Assembly (NCBI GenBank): GCA_029942125.1 | Contig: JAPYUB010000001.1 | Coordinates: 1-43,074 of the forward strand | Reading direction: 5' to 3' | Source: Candidatus Thalassarchaeaceae archaeon | GTDB taxonomy: Archaea > Thermoplasmatota > Poseidoniia > Poseidoniales > Thalassarchaeaceae | Length of the DNA stretch: 43,074 nucleotides | Shown here: positions 8,201-15,094 of the stretch, piece after piece | Numbering within the stretch: position 1 is the first letter of the stretch | Layout: the number at the start of each line of letters is the position of its first letter | The notes under the pieces: model-generated | Seen by the model: the letters and a program-made list of their open reading frames with translations, nothing else | What the model was told of the DNA's origin: nothing | Database searches by the model: none | Made by a program: the position numbers and the translations under genes

Positions 8201-10400
8201 TTCATGGAGGAGAACGTTGCGAATCGATGATTCAACCCCCGAAATCATCGATTCTTGGCCTGCTGATGGTGACTATGAAGCCAGTTCAGTCGACAAACAG
8301 GTCGTTGTAACCATCGAAGATGCAATTGGACATCCAGAAGAACTCACGCTCAATTATTGGGTCGAAGCTGACCATGACACCAACCGAAATGGGGAGGCGG
8401 ATGCTGATGAATATGTCATGCAAACAATGACCAATTTAACAGAGGAAGAAGAGAAGAACTTCTTTGGATATATCGATGATTCACGCAACCCAAACATGGC
8501 TAGAGTGTCCTATTTCGTCACTGGCAATGACCCTGCGGGAAATCTGCTATTAGGAAATGATGGACCAGGGTTTGCTTACGATTTATCCACCTATCTAACA
8601 CGACAAGACATGGCTTCAGTGTTTACTGGGTTGGTATGGCATGATCATGCCGATGGAACCGATGTGTTCAGCGGAACGGATCAATCAATCTCCATCGGTC
8701 TTGTCGATGCTAACGGCATCATCGATTTCGAATATATCTCAATCATCTACGACTTTGAGGGGCCTGATCCCGAAAGAGACCAACAGAAAATTTCCTACAA
8801 TGGACGAACCGACGTCTGGACTTCGGAAAGTGACTTCATCACCTTGCAGCCGAGCAGCTCTGCTGAAGTAACCACGAACGACACTGGTCTTCCATGGGTT
8901 CAGGTTACATTTGATTTCCAATTCTCCTGGGATTGGCCTGACGAGGACATTTCTGACCTCGCGCTTGAGTACAAAGAACTGGGTTCGCCAACACCCACTA
9001 GAATAGAGTTCATTGATCACACCTTCAGTGTCGAAAATGATCTGGTACTCGACGCATCGACCTATGTTGTCGAAGACGTGGCAGAACCTCGAACCGGCCC
9101 TCTTGATGATGCGACACCAGTAAGGCCGGACGATCGTCTACGGTGGTCGGGGCGAGTCGTGTATGAGAGCAGTAGTGTCCCTGCTCCAAATGATCTGGGC
9201 ATCACCGTCGAGGTCTTCGATGGGGTTCAGTATTGGTCCGATGGAAGTCTAACCGATAATGGCGCCTTCAGCATTGAAGTGCCACTTTCGGCAGCCACAA
9301 CATTGCAGAGTGCAGAAACTCGTACTTTCCTTACCGGCGTGCGTAACGTGCCTGGACGAGGCGAGGACATGACCCGCGATACTGTGGCGACAACTTTGCA
9401 ACTGCAGGTCGATCACACGCCACCTCGAGTTCACTATCGCCTTGCGCCTGTCGACGTCATCGACATCTCGGCCGCATCTGATTTGACATCGATTCCTGTT
9501 CGATTCTCCGGCTGGGAGGAATGTGTATTGCTTGAGGGTGATGACCGATGTGCCGCATTCAGCCAATCACCACAATGGGTGAATTGGGTTATGCGTGACG
9601 ACGCGCGAACTATTGCTGCAGGACAATCTCAACTGGCGATGCAATTGAACAACACAACCCTAGAATGGATTGGTGAAGTGGATTTGACCAGTGACGGCTT
9701 GGTCACCCCTCGAAGTGGATACAAAATTGGATTCTGGGTGACTGGTCACGATGCAGCAGGGAATGAATTCCCAATGGCGGGAAACACTGAGAGCGATCCG
9801 GTTAGGGAACATGAAGACCTAGATGGTGACCAAAACCTCGCATGGGTTCGACTTGGAGCGACTGTAGCAGAACTCATCGTCAAGAGCGTGACACTGGACC
9901 AAGACACCGTCAGCGAAGGAACGGAAATTGAAGTCGTTACCATCATTGCAAATACTGGTGGTGTGACTGAATCCTCTTTCTCTGTGCATTTCGTTACCGA
10001 TGAAGGTGTGATTGACACCGAGCGAATCACCGGTCTACCCAGTGGTGGTGAACATCGAATCACGACTACGTGGACCGCAAAAGAGGGGATTGATCGCATC
10101 ACTGTGATTGTCGATGCTGAAAATGAAGTCGTCGAGGTTGACGAAGAAGGCAATTCGATGTCCGCGGGAGTTTCTGTAGAGTATTCATGGGGCCTTGGAT
10201 GGGTCGATAGTTGGAGGCAGAATCCGCTCACTGTCATCGGCATATTATTCACATTGATTCTATTACCAATCATTGCCAGGATCACGTGGAAAACTTCGCT
10301 CTCAGGTTCAACCAGTCTCTATGATGAAGAACTCATGTATGAAGACGAAGATGATGATGAATGGGAAGATGATGACGACGATGATGACGGTTGGGAGTAA
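5244..10400 (+). CDS. Giant secreted/membrane-anchored surface protein with CARDB-like domain
   Basis: This 1718-residue protein starts with a clear signal peptide (MKKIAISILVILLFSTALPL, cleavage probably after ASA near residue 23). It ends with one membrane helix (about 1663-1685) and an acidic cytoplasmic tail of mostly Asp and Glu, so nearly all of it should be outside the cell. The extracellular part is rich in Ser, Thr, Asn, Gly and Trp and looks like a series of beta-sandwich modules. The best defined is a CARDB-like domain just before the anchor (about 1541-1645; IIANTGGVTESSF and VDAENEVVEVDEEGNS are typical). An EF-hand-like calcium loop, DTNRNGEADADE, lies near residue 1045, and many N-glycosylation sequons are present. 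The start has an upstream GGAG. Likely roles are envelope structure, adhesion or polymer binding; no catalytic motif was seen. Confidence 0.85.
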   Translation: MKKIAISILVILLFSTALPLASAVTETQFSDGSSTFTHVFTTAGDAATQGVTLPFGAEVGDVEFEIEGSSSTQSWFNRTSNADFGGQGTTGSSQWGWSINQNGWNYGYRQNVKIDNGQLELRPTEDTTYWSMSNTNQAASSTGGSMNTTGQYFSTAEAGYNGMSDVSTKSVSGGTWNYMGPVVKQGDEVHVVRYSSIGSYGGYQLSAINRYNATTGVSIGTASIQYNNCSSNNVYYITDATSDGDGTVWMTSFYTSGTQGAISKWSVTYTTGSSGQVISTYKCERAWTVLEVGGISIDPITDKMYVVQRVRVNNQYLIDLWEVSRSTPNIAIQTWSLGIISPTGIQTGLNSYTRPAGLDVQMPRISVNVYCYYYANPNYCDGNRVSWMNVYHQRSNWPELQGEFPSSYAIMGIENIDGELATTCMYGSVSSYCPSASTMRKITMRGGGSSDWMGTPASNNATITSSMQTLARSVSELSIGVAITWEPTGTSVDFEVTNDGGTTWKRANSAGQTITFTNAGNQLGWRAWLNGTASAAPLLDTVGLTYAATFASSGQWRSYRVTSGSFPDAAMVWWNASTPGGSALDVYFRASSQCSSGTRVNIPSSGSTMTFSQLSGSYLSLCIDLDAGTSNQYTPTLYDISIALFENAPQDVKIDIYDTDSTTAKNCPIPEYEWEHEGTLLGTTTAQSSSGNSDLEDAFNCIVPQSGSGTEVVGVKVHSSTPGKVKIKSMRIEYTMVTVNLDINFDENMVLHERVNPYEIVTRHVIGDEALSITDAELTFLASPNADAPKLSWAQDGTLVDDDPEDWIVPDQSATWTNLSNGIFEIHWMFRVTDDFPEQNNVGWRVSCTDDNGFSPGTLSTDTSSIVVNQSYGLGWFTIHDVEGEVVNDNVQNGDWIVAGETIHFQGQVWFVGTQDAPLNSVFDIRIARKDSQGDFVSSTWKDNSNPNGTFFISVAIPDMDIPEGVTFEIQAYNLRDPTKVMPTDDSWRRTLRIDDSTPEIIDSWPADGDYEASSVDKQVVVTIEDAIGHPEELTLNYWVEADHDTNRNGEADADEYVMQTMTNLTEEEEKNFFGYIDDSRNPNMARVSYFVTGNDPAGNLLLGNDGPGFAYDLSTYLTRQDMASVFTGLVWHDHADGTDVFSGTDQSISIGLVDANGIIDFEYISIIYDFEGPDPERDQQKISYNGRTDVWTSESDFITLQPSSSAEVTTNDTGLPWVQVTFDFQFSWDWPDEDISDLALEYKELGSPTPTRIEFIDHTFSVENDLVLDASTYVVEDVAEPRTGPLDDATPVRPDDRLRWSGRVVYESSSVPAPNDLGITVEVFDGVQYWSDGSLTDNGAFSIEVPLSAATTLQSAETRTFLTGVRNVPGRGEDMTRDTVATTLQLQVDHTPPRVHYRLAPVDVIDISAASDLTSIPVRFSGWEECVLLEGDDRCAAFSQSPQWVNWVMRDDARTIAAGQSQLAMQLNNTTLEWIGEVDLTSDGLVTPRSGYKIGFWVTGHDAAGNEFPMAGNTESDPVREHEDLDGDQNLAWVRLGATVAELIVKSVTLDQDTVSEGTEIEVVTIIANTGGVTESSFSVHFVTDEGVIDTERITGLPSGGEHRITTTWTAKEGIDRITVIVDAENEVVEVDEEGNSMSAGVSVEYSWGLGWVDSWRQNPLTVIGILFTLILLPIIARITWKTSLSGSTSLYDEELMYEDEDDDEWEDDDDDDDGWE

Positions 10401-10481
10401 TCCCCATCATCATTCGGCGGTTTTACTCTACGCTTCTTGAGTTAGGAAGCCTCATGGACGGCGAGGGCAGACCTTGCTCTG

Positions 10482-11030
10482 ATGTGGTTCGGACTGACTG
10501 GGAGAAATGCATCGGGTAAAACCACAGTTGTCGATTGGTTAGTAGAGAATGGATACGATGCAGCCTCTTGCTCAGATTCAATTCGGACACATCTCAGAAA
10601 CCAAGGAATGGATATCAATCGGGATAATCTCATCGCTGGTGGACGTGAGTTGCGAGCCGCACACGGTCCTGGAATTCTTGCAGAGATGTTGCGTGACTCC
10701 CATCATGATGCTCCGAATCTTGTCATCGATTCAATTCGGACACCAGCCGAAGTCGAAGTGTTACGTCAAAGACCTGATTTTCGATTGATTGAAATCCGCG
10801 CATCTCGAGAAGTCCGGTGGACGAGACTTCAATCTCGAGGTCGTGACGGGGACCCACTCAATTTGGAGACATTTGTAGCCCAAGAAGAAGCGGAACTCGT
10901 CGCTGCAGACGACAGTGGGCAAGCGTTGGAAGCAACAGCGGAACTTGCTGATATCGTCATTATCAACGATGATGATGCTGAAACCCTACGGGATGCACTA
11001 GAATTGCTGCTCAGGCCTGCCGAATCGTAA
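10482..11030 (+). CDS. P-loop NMP/dephospho-CoA-kinase-like protein (UPF0200-like)
   Basis: This 182-residue protein opens with a Walker A loop, GLTGRNASGKTT (residues 4-15). The segment GGRELRAAHGPGILAEML resembles archaeal AAA_17/UPF0200 small-molecule kinases. VIDSIRTPAEVEVLR corresponds to the Walker B/substrate strand, and RLQSRGRDGDP looks like a lid. The substrate is unknown; a nucleotide or dephospho-CoA is plausible. It converges with the dCMP deaminase gene, and the two 3' ends overlap by 20 bases. Kinase-like and deaminase domains are fused in some eukaryotic and antiphage deaminases, so the adjacency may be meaningful. There is no ribosome-binding site near the ATG, which suggests a leaderless or short-leader mRNA. 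Confidence 0.72.
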   Translation: MWFGLTGRNASGKTTVVDWLVENGYDAASCSDSIRTHLRNQGMDINRDNLIAGGRELRAAHGPGILAEMLRDSHHDAPNLVIDSIRTPAEVEVLRQRPDFRLIEIRASREVRWTRLQSRGRDGDPLNLETFVAQEEAELVAADDSGQALEATAELADIVIINDDDAETLRDALELLLRPAES

Positions 11031-11460
11031 GGCCTGCCTCTGCTAACATTTCTGTTGACATCTCAAAGTCAGACATCCAACGTTCGGGGACTTCACTGTT
11101 GGCTGGATAGACTACTTCGATGACGCCGGCTTGTATGAGAGAACGAGCACAGCGCGTACATGGTGGCCATGTTACATAGGCCGTGCAGCCCTTCAACGAT
11201 AATCCAATCCGAGCTGCATGCATGATTGCATTTTCTTCAGCGTGACAGATAAGGGGGTATTTCTTTTCACGATCAGAAAGGCGTTCAAAATCATCAGCTA
11301 TTCCACGAGGAAAACCGTTGAATCCTGTGCTGCGAATTTCGCGGTCTTCTCCAACGACCACGCATCCAACCTTCGTCGAGGGATCTTTGGACCATCCCGA
11401 AATGTGATCAGCAAGGTTGAGGAATCTCTGGTCCCACTTGGCACTCATACGTTCACCCAT
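11011..11460 (-). CDS. Deoxycytidylate (dCMP) deaminase family protein
   Basis: dCMP deaminase makes dUMP for thymidylate synthesis. The zinc site is complete: HAEENAI (zinc His and proton-shuttle Glu) and PPCTRC (two zinc Cys). The family-typical opening DPSTKVGCVVV and the NGFPRGI segment are also present. At 149 residues the length is normal. Two starts are possible, the ATG at 11460 or the ATG at 11448; the second matches the usual family N-terminus (MSAKWDQ) and has GGGTGA just before it. The gene follows folC by 32 bases on the same strand. One-carbon folate and dUMP are both needed to make dTMP, so the pair makes biochemical sense. Confidence 0.88.
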   Translation of the reverse strand: MGERMSAKWDQRFLNLADHISGWSKDPSTKVGCVVVGEDREIRSTGFNGFPRGIADDFERLSDREKKYPLICHAEENAIMHAARIGLSLKGCTAYVTWPPCTRCARSLIQAGVIEVVYPANSEVPERWMSDFEMSTEMLAEAGLTIRQA

Positions 11461-11492
11461 CCAACCCTAACGGCCTCAGTGTTTGAGACTTC

Positions 11493-12869
11493 TCACCCAA
11501 TCGGGTCGACCCCGTCTACTCCTTTCGGGGGAATGAAAGTATTCTGAAAATTCTTTTCTGCATCGACATCGATGATGGGTAGCACCTCACCTATGAGGTA
11601 AATGCTGCCGATACAAAGTATGGGTTGTGGAAGATCAGAATCCAACTCAATCGCTTTCTCTTTAGCTACTGAAATCGCATCTGAAATAGAACGAACGGCA
11701 ATAATCGATGCATCGGTTCCTTGCTCTTCAAGGATGCTTGCGAGTTCTTCGCAATCGACAGCAATTTTGCGACCATCAGGAGGTTGGGTCGCAATGACGT
11801 GACCAATTTGTCCTTCGACAATGAGTTCAACGAGGGGCTGTAGGAATATTCCAAGATCATTCTGAGTCGTACATCCAAGTACAATCACACCCGGCATTGG
11901 TGACATATCGCGTGTCTTCTGAAAACGAATTTGATCACAGGCTCTGGCCATGCCACTTGGATTGTGCGCACAATCGAGAAGGACTGGGATGCCATCGACA
12001 TCAAGCCACTGCATCCGACCTGGCCAATTTGTATGCCTCACCGCTAGTTCTACTTCGTCGTACGCATAGAAATTCCTCATGGCACCTAACGCCGATTTAG
12101 CCAACATCGCCGCTTCCTCTTGATATGGCATCCAGCCATCGTACCAAGTCTTGCTAGATAACGGCCTGAATGCTTTGACCGCTTCTGAGAATGGAAAGGC
12201 ATCACGACGATCGCCACGCCACCACCAAGCTTTGTCGTGGTCTCGAACAGCACGTTCAATCACCTTGCGCGCCGAACTGTCGTATGGCCAAACAGCAACG
12301 AAGGGGCGACCTTGACGAACGATGGCAACTTTCTCTTCAGCAATCTCGGAGAGCGTTTCTCCAAGGAATTCAGTATGTTCAAGTGAGATTTCGGTCAAGA
12401 TACAGCAATCGGCATCAACCAATCTTGTTGCATCCAATCGACCACCCAAACCAGTCTCAATCACAGCCCTCTCCACACCTTGATCACGGAAGGCAAGCAT
12501 GGCAACCAAGAATGTCGCCTCATAGAATGTTGGTAATATCTTGGGCACTATTTTGGAGGCCTCTTGAATCTGCTTCAAGCAGTCCTCAAACAGAACGTCT
12601 GCGATTGGAGAACCATCGATGCGAATACGCTCGTTAACCGAAATCAAATGGGGAGATGTGAACAGACCCGTGCACTTGCCTGAAAGGGTGAATGCATTGG
12701 CCATAATGGCACAACATGTACCCTTCCCGTTGCTTCCAGCAACATGTACGGCAGGGAAGGCTTGCTGCGGCATATCAAGGCGGTTGAGAAGAGTAGCAGT
12801 ATTGTCAAGCGAAGGATTGTATCCGGATGCTTTTAGCGATTCCAGCCACGACCAAACATCATCGTTCAT
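11493..12869 (-). CDS. folC: Folylpolyglutamate synthase / dihydrofolate synthase
   Basis: FolC adds glutamate to folates in an ATP-dependent, Mur-ligase-like reaction. The ATP loop HVAGSNGKGT, the adjoining LFTSPHL, VNERIRIDG and ETGLGGRLDATR segments, and the C-terminal LLDCAHNPSGM box are all typical. From the ATG at 12869 the protein is 458 residues, normal for the family. A GTG at 12884 is less likely because it overlaps GGAGGTG, the probable ribosome-binding site. The gene is divergent from the presenilin-like protease and is followed by dCMP deaminase. Folate polyglutamylation by a bacterial-type FolC is patchy in Archaea, so horizontal acquisition in this lineage is plausible. Substrate could be a modified folate. 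Confidence 0.85.
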   Translation of the reverse strand: MNDDVWSWLESLKASGYNPSLDNTATLLNRLDMPQQAFPAVHVAGSNGKGTCCAIMANAFTLSGKCTGLFTSPHLISVNERIRIDGSPIADVLFEDCLKQIQEASKIVPKILPTFYEATFLVAMLAFRDQGVERAVIETGLGGRLDATRLVDADCCILTEISLEHTEFLGETLSEIAEEKVAIVRQGRPFVAVWPYDSSARKVIERAVRDHDKAWWWRGDRRDAFPFSEAVKAFRPLSSKTWYDGWMPYQEEAAMLAKSALGAMRNFYAYDEVELAVRHTNWPGRMQWLDVDGIPVLLDCAHNPSGMARACDQIRFQKTRDMSPMPGVIVLGCTTQNDLGIFLQPLVELIVEGQIGHVIATQPPDGRKIAVDCEELASILEEQGTDASIIAVRSISDAISVAKEKAIELDSDLPQPILCIGSIYLIGEVLPIIDVDAEKNFQNTFIPPKGVDGVDPIG

Positions 12870-12932
12870 CCAACCGCCCCGCACCTCCGGTTAACGGTCG
12901 CCTTGAAATGGCCTTTGTGAGTCGCCTGAGAC

Positions 12933-15041
12933 ATGTCGGGTGACGGATTCGCCGCAAAGCGGCGTTCTGAGAAGGTCGCAGATACCCCCACTGAACAAAA
13001 TCAAAGGTCTTTGCTGCAGGAACTGAAAGGCCAGGCAGGTTCCATGGCTGGAATGGCAGGGATGTTCATCATCACCATCTGCCTAGCAATGAAAATCCAA
13101 CCGTTCTACGATCATGATGAATTGCGAGCCTTTGGTGCAGAGGGGGCAACCAAAGCTGGATTTATCCTGCTCGAACTTGTGTTCATTCTCATATTCACTG
13201 CCCTCATCATCTATCTAGCTAGGAAGAATATGCAACAATTCATCCGCTGGGGCGTCCTTGGTGTTCTTTGGATTGCCATGATGTACACACTTTTCCCGTT
13301 GGTTGCGATGATGCTTGTACCAGAGGCTCCATCCTTCACAGAGGATACTAGTGACACCTCTGAAGCATACATCATTTCAGTCGAAGAGGGGGGTGCGAAT
13401 TTCTTCTACATGGATGACCCCTATTCAGGCAATGGAACACTTCGATATGGGGCGAACTCAGGCGAAATAGAGTATTGGAATCATACCGTAGAACCCGAGA
13501 ATGAAAATTATACTTCAGGGATGGTCCAACTCTCACGAACTGCAGACGGAATCATCATCTGCGAAGGAACACAATGGGTTCTTCTCGATGCTGAAGATGG
13601 CAGTGTTCTCGATGACCACGGGAAGAACTGTGACCTCGGATTGAGGTACGAATTCACCACCAATGCCATGGATAAGACTTGTGATAATAAGGATACTCAA
13701 CAACATCAAGATTGGGCAATTAATGGTGATGAATTTGAACCGATACCGGTATTCAGGGATGGTGACGATCCCGGGTTCATCGACTGCAGTGGCTGGGAGC
13801 GGTTTTTCCCTACACCGTTTAATGGAGCAAAAATTCTCTTTGTGCAGGAGATTGGAACGGAGCATTTCCTCATTGTTTCAGAGCAATGGGCAGGAATGGT
13901 AGAATATCCTACTGAACCGCATGGTATGACGTTTGGAACTGAGGTAGTTACGACTTGGAACATGTCACTATCAGGTGGAGAAGTATTCACTGGTTCCACA
14001 TTTGGTGCCGCACCTGGATTGAATGTCACTGGACAGGATTCGTTGATTCTTGGGACTTCAGCAGGGCAAATCACAAGTTGGGAAATCAGTGATGATGGAA
14101 CTGTTCAAGAGGGAATTTCAATGCATCTCTCCGAACCTGTTCGCGGATTGTTGCTTGCGGATTGTTGCTCTGGTGGAAGCAATGATCTCTGGGTGATTGA
14201 AGGAGACAATCTACGCATCTTCATGGGCAGCAGTTTGGTAGAAATGCCACGAAGCCTTGAGATTGGAGGAGATGATTCTCAAATTCCAATGGCGCTCCAC
14301 AATGTCGAAAACAATGAAACCGTTCTTGATGATGGAATTCTCATGATGGAGCAAGATGGAGTTTGGTCATCGATGCGCTACACTGTCTATCAAGCGGACT
14401 ATTCCATGACGACCATTGTGGCCCTCGTCATCTCAATTGCTCTACTAATCATCTTGATTGTGCAACCGGAATGGTATGTCATCAACACAGTTGGCATCCT
14501 TGTGGGTGCGGGTACGATTACGATGCTGGGTGTCTCCTTCGTTCCTTGGATTATCATTCTCTTCATGGTACTCGCTGCAGCGTATGATGCTTGGGCGGTG
14601 TACAAGTCCAAACACATGCTTGAATTGGCAGATACAATGGTCAACTTGGAACTGCCAGTGATGCTTGTCGCTCCACAGAGGCCGATGAGAGGAAAACTAC
14701 GACCTGTTGATCCAAATAATCCAAGGCCAAAGAAAGGCTTGGATGAAACCATGTTAATGGGTTTGGGCGATGTCATCTTCCCTGGTCTATTGTGCATCTC
14801 TGCGATGTCGTGGTTGCCTGATGTTGAAGGTCCGATGGGGTGGTCAGCACCTGTATTGGTGGCCATTGGAACGATGATTGGCAGTTTGGTTGGTTATTGT
14901 GTACTGATGACGTACGTCGCACGAGGCAAGCCACAAGCAGGGCTTCCATTACTCAATGGTGGAGCCATACTTGGATACTTCATCTCTGCAGCCATCTTCA
15001 TTGGCAGTTCTGCCTTTGTTTTCGACGTCAGCCTGTTCTGA
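12933..15041 (+). CDS. Presenilin/SPP-type intramembrane aspartyl protease with large ectodomain
   Basis: The C-terminal membrane part carries the hallmarks of the presenilin/signal-peptide-peptidase family. AAAYDAWAVYKSKHM holds the first Asp (D552), MGLGDVIFPGL is the GxGD motif (D613), and QAGLPLLNGGAILGY (about 669-682) stands in the PAL position. Archaeal homologues are usually near 300 residues with nine helices; this one has 702. Three N-terminal helices (about 39-54, 73-96 and 105-129) are followed by roughly 355 residues (130-487) outside the membrane. These contain strand-turn repeats such as LILGTSAGQITSWEI, several N-glycosylation sequons and paired Cys, and look like a beta-propeller. 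The remaining helices follow. The ectodomain may select substrates. The gene starts 63 bases from divergent folC. Confidence 0.82.
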   Translation: MSGDGFAAKRRSEKVADTPTEQNQRSLLQELKGQAGSMAGMAGMFIITICLAMKIQPFYDHDELRAFGAEGATKAGFILLELVFILIFTALIIYLARKNMQQFIRWGVLGVLWIAMMYTLFPLVAMMLVPEAPSFTEDTSDTSEAYIISVEEGGANFFYMDDPYSGNGTLRYGANSGEIEYWNHTVEPENENYTSGMVQLSRTADGIIICEGTQWVLLDAEDGSVLDDHGKNCDLGLRYEFTTNAMDKTCDNKDTQQHQDWAINGDEFEPIPVFRDGDDPGFIDCSGWERFFPTPFNGAKILFVQEIGTEHFLIVSEQWAGMVEYPTEPHGMTFGTEVVTTWNMSLSGGEVFTGSTFGAAPGLNVTGQDSLILGTSAGQITSWEISDDGTVQEGISMHLSEPVRGLLLADCCSGGSNDLWVIEGDNLRIFMGSSLVEMPRSLEIGGDDSQIPMALHNVENNETVLDDGILMMEQDGVWSSMRYTVYQADYSMTTIVALVISIALLIILIVQPEWYVINTVGILVGAGTITMLGVSFVPWIIILFMVLAAAYDAWAVYKSKHMLELADTMVNLELPVMLVAPQRPMRGKLRPVDPNNPRPKKGLDETMLMGLGDVIFPGLLCISAMSWLPDVEGPMGWSAPVLVAIGTMIGSLVGYCVLMTYVARGKPQAGLPLLNGGAILGYFISAAIFIGSSAFVFDVSLF

Positions 15042-15065
15042 TTATCCGTCGCTTTCAAGCATGAA

Positions 15066-15094
15066 GGGCGGTTCCGTAGGAACCGGAGAAGCCC
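15066..15094 (+). promoter_or_regulatory. Hairpin enclosing the serS ribosome-binding site
   Basis: CGGTTCC (15069-15075), loop GTA, and GGAACCG (15079-15085) form a perfect 7-bp hairpin. The Shine-Dalgarno GGAG (15085-15088) begins within its last base pair. GGGC (15066-15069) and GCCC (15091-15094) can pair outside it, enclosing the ribosome-binding site next to the ATG at 15095. The same hairpin with one compensated pair occurs at 26595-26611. Confidence 0.5.

Noticed and set aside
9746-10285. A 179-residue open frame on the minus strand inside the giant surface gene
   Set aside because: It is the antisense shadow of a Ser/Thr-coding region, with low-complexity composition and no ribosome-binding site or family resemblance.
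10980-10995. Another CCTACGG core hairpin in the P-loop kinase coding region
   Set aside because: The stem is only 3 bp, and single CCTACGG words occur several times in genes, as expected by chance.
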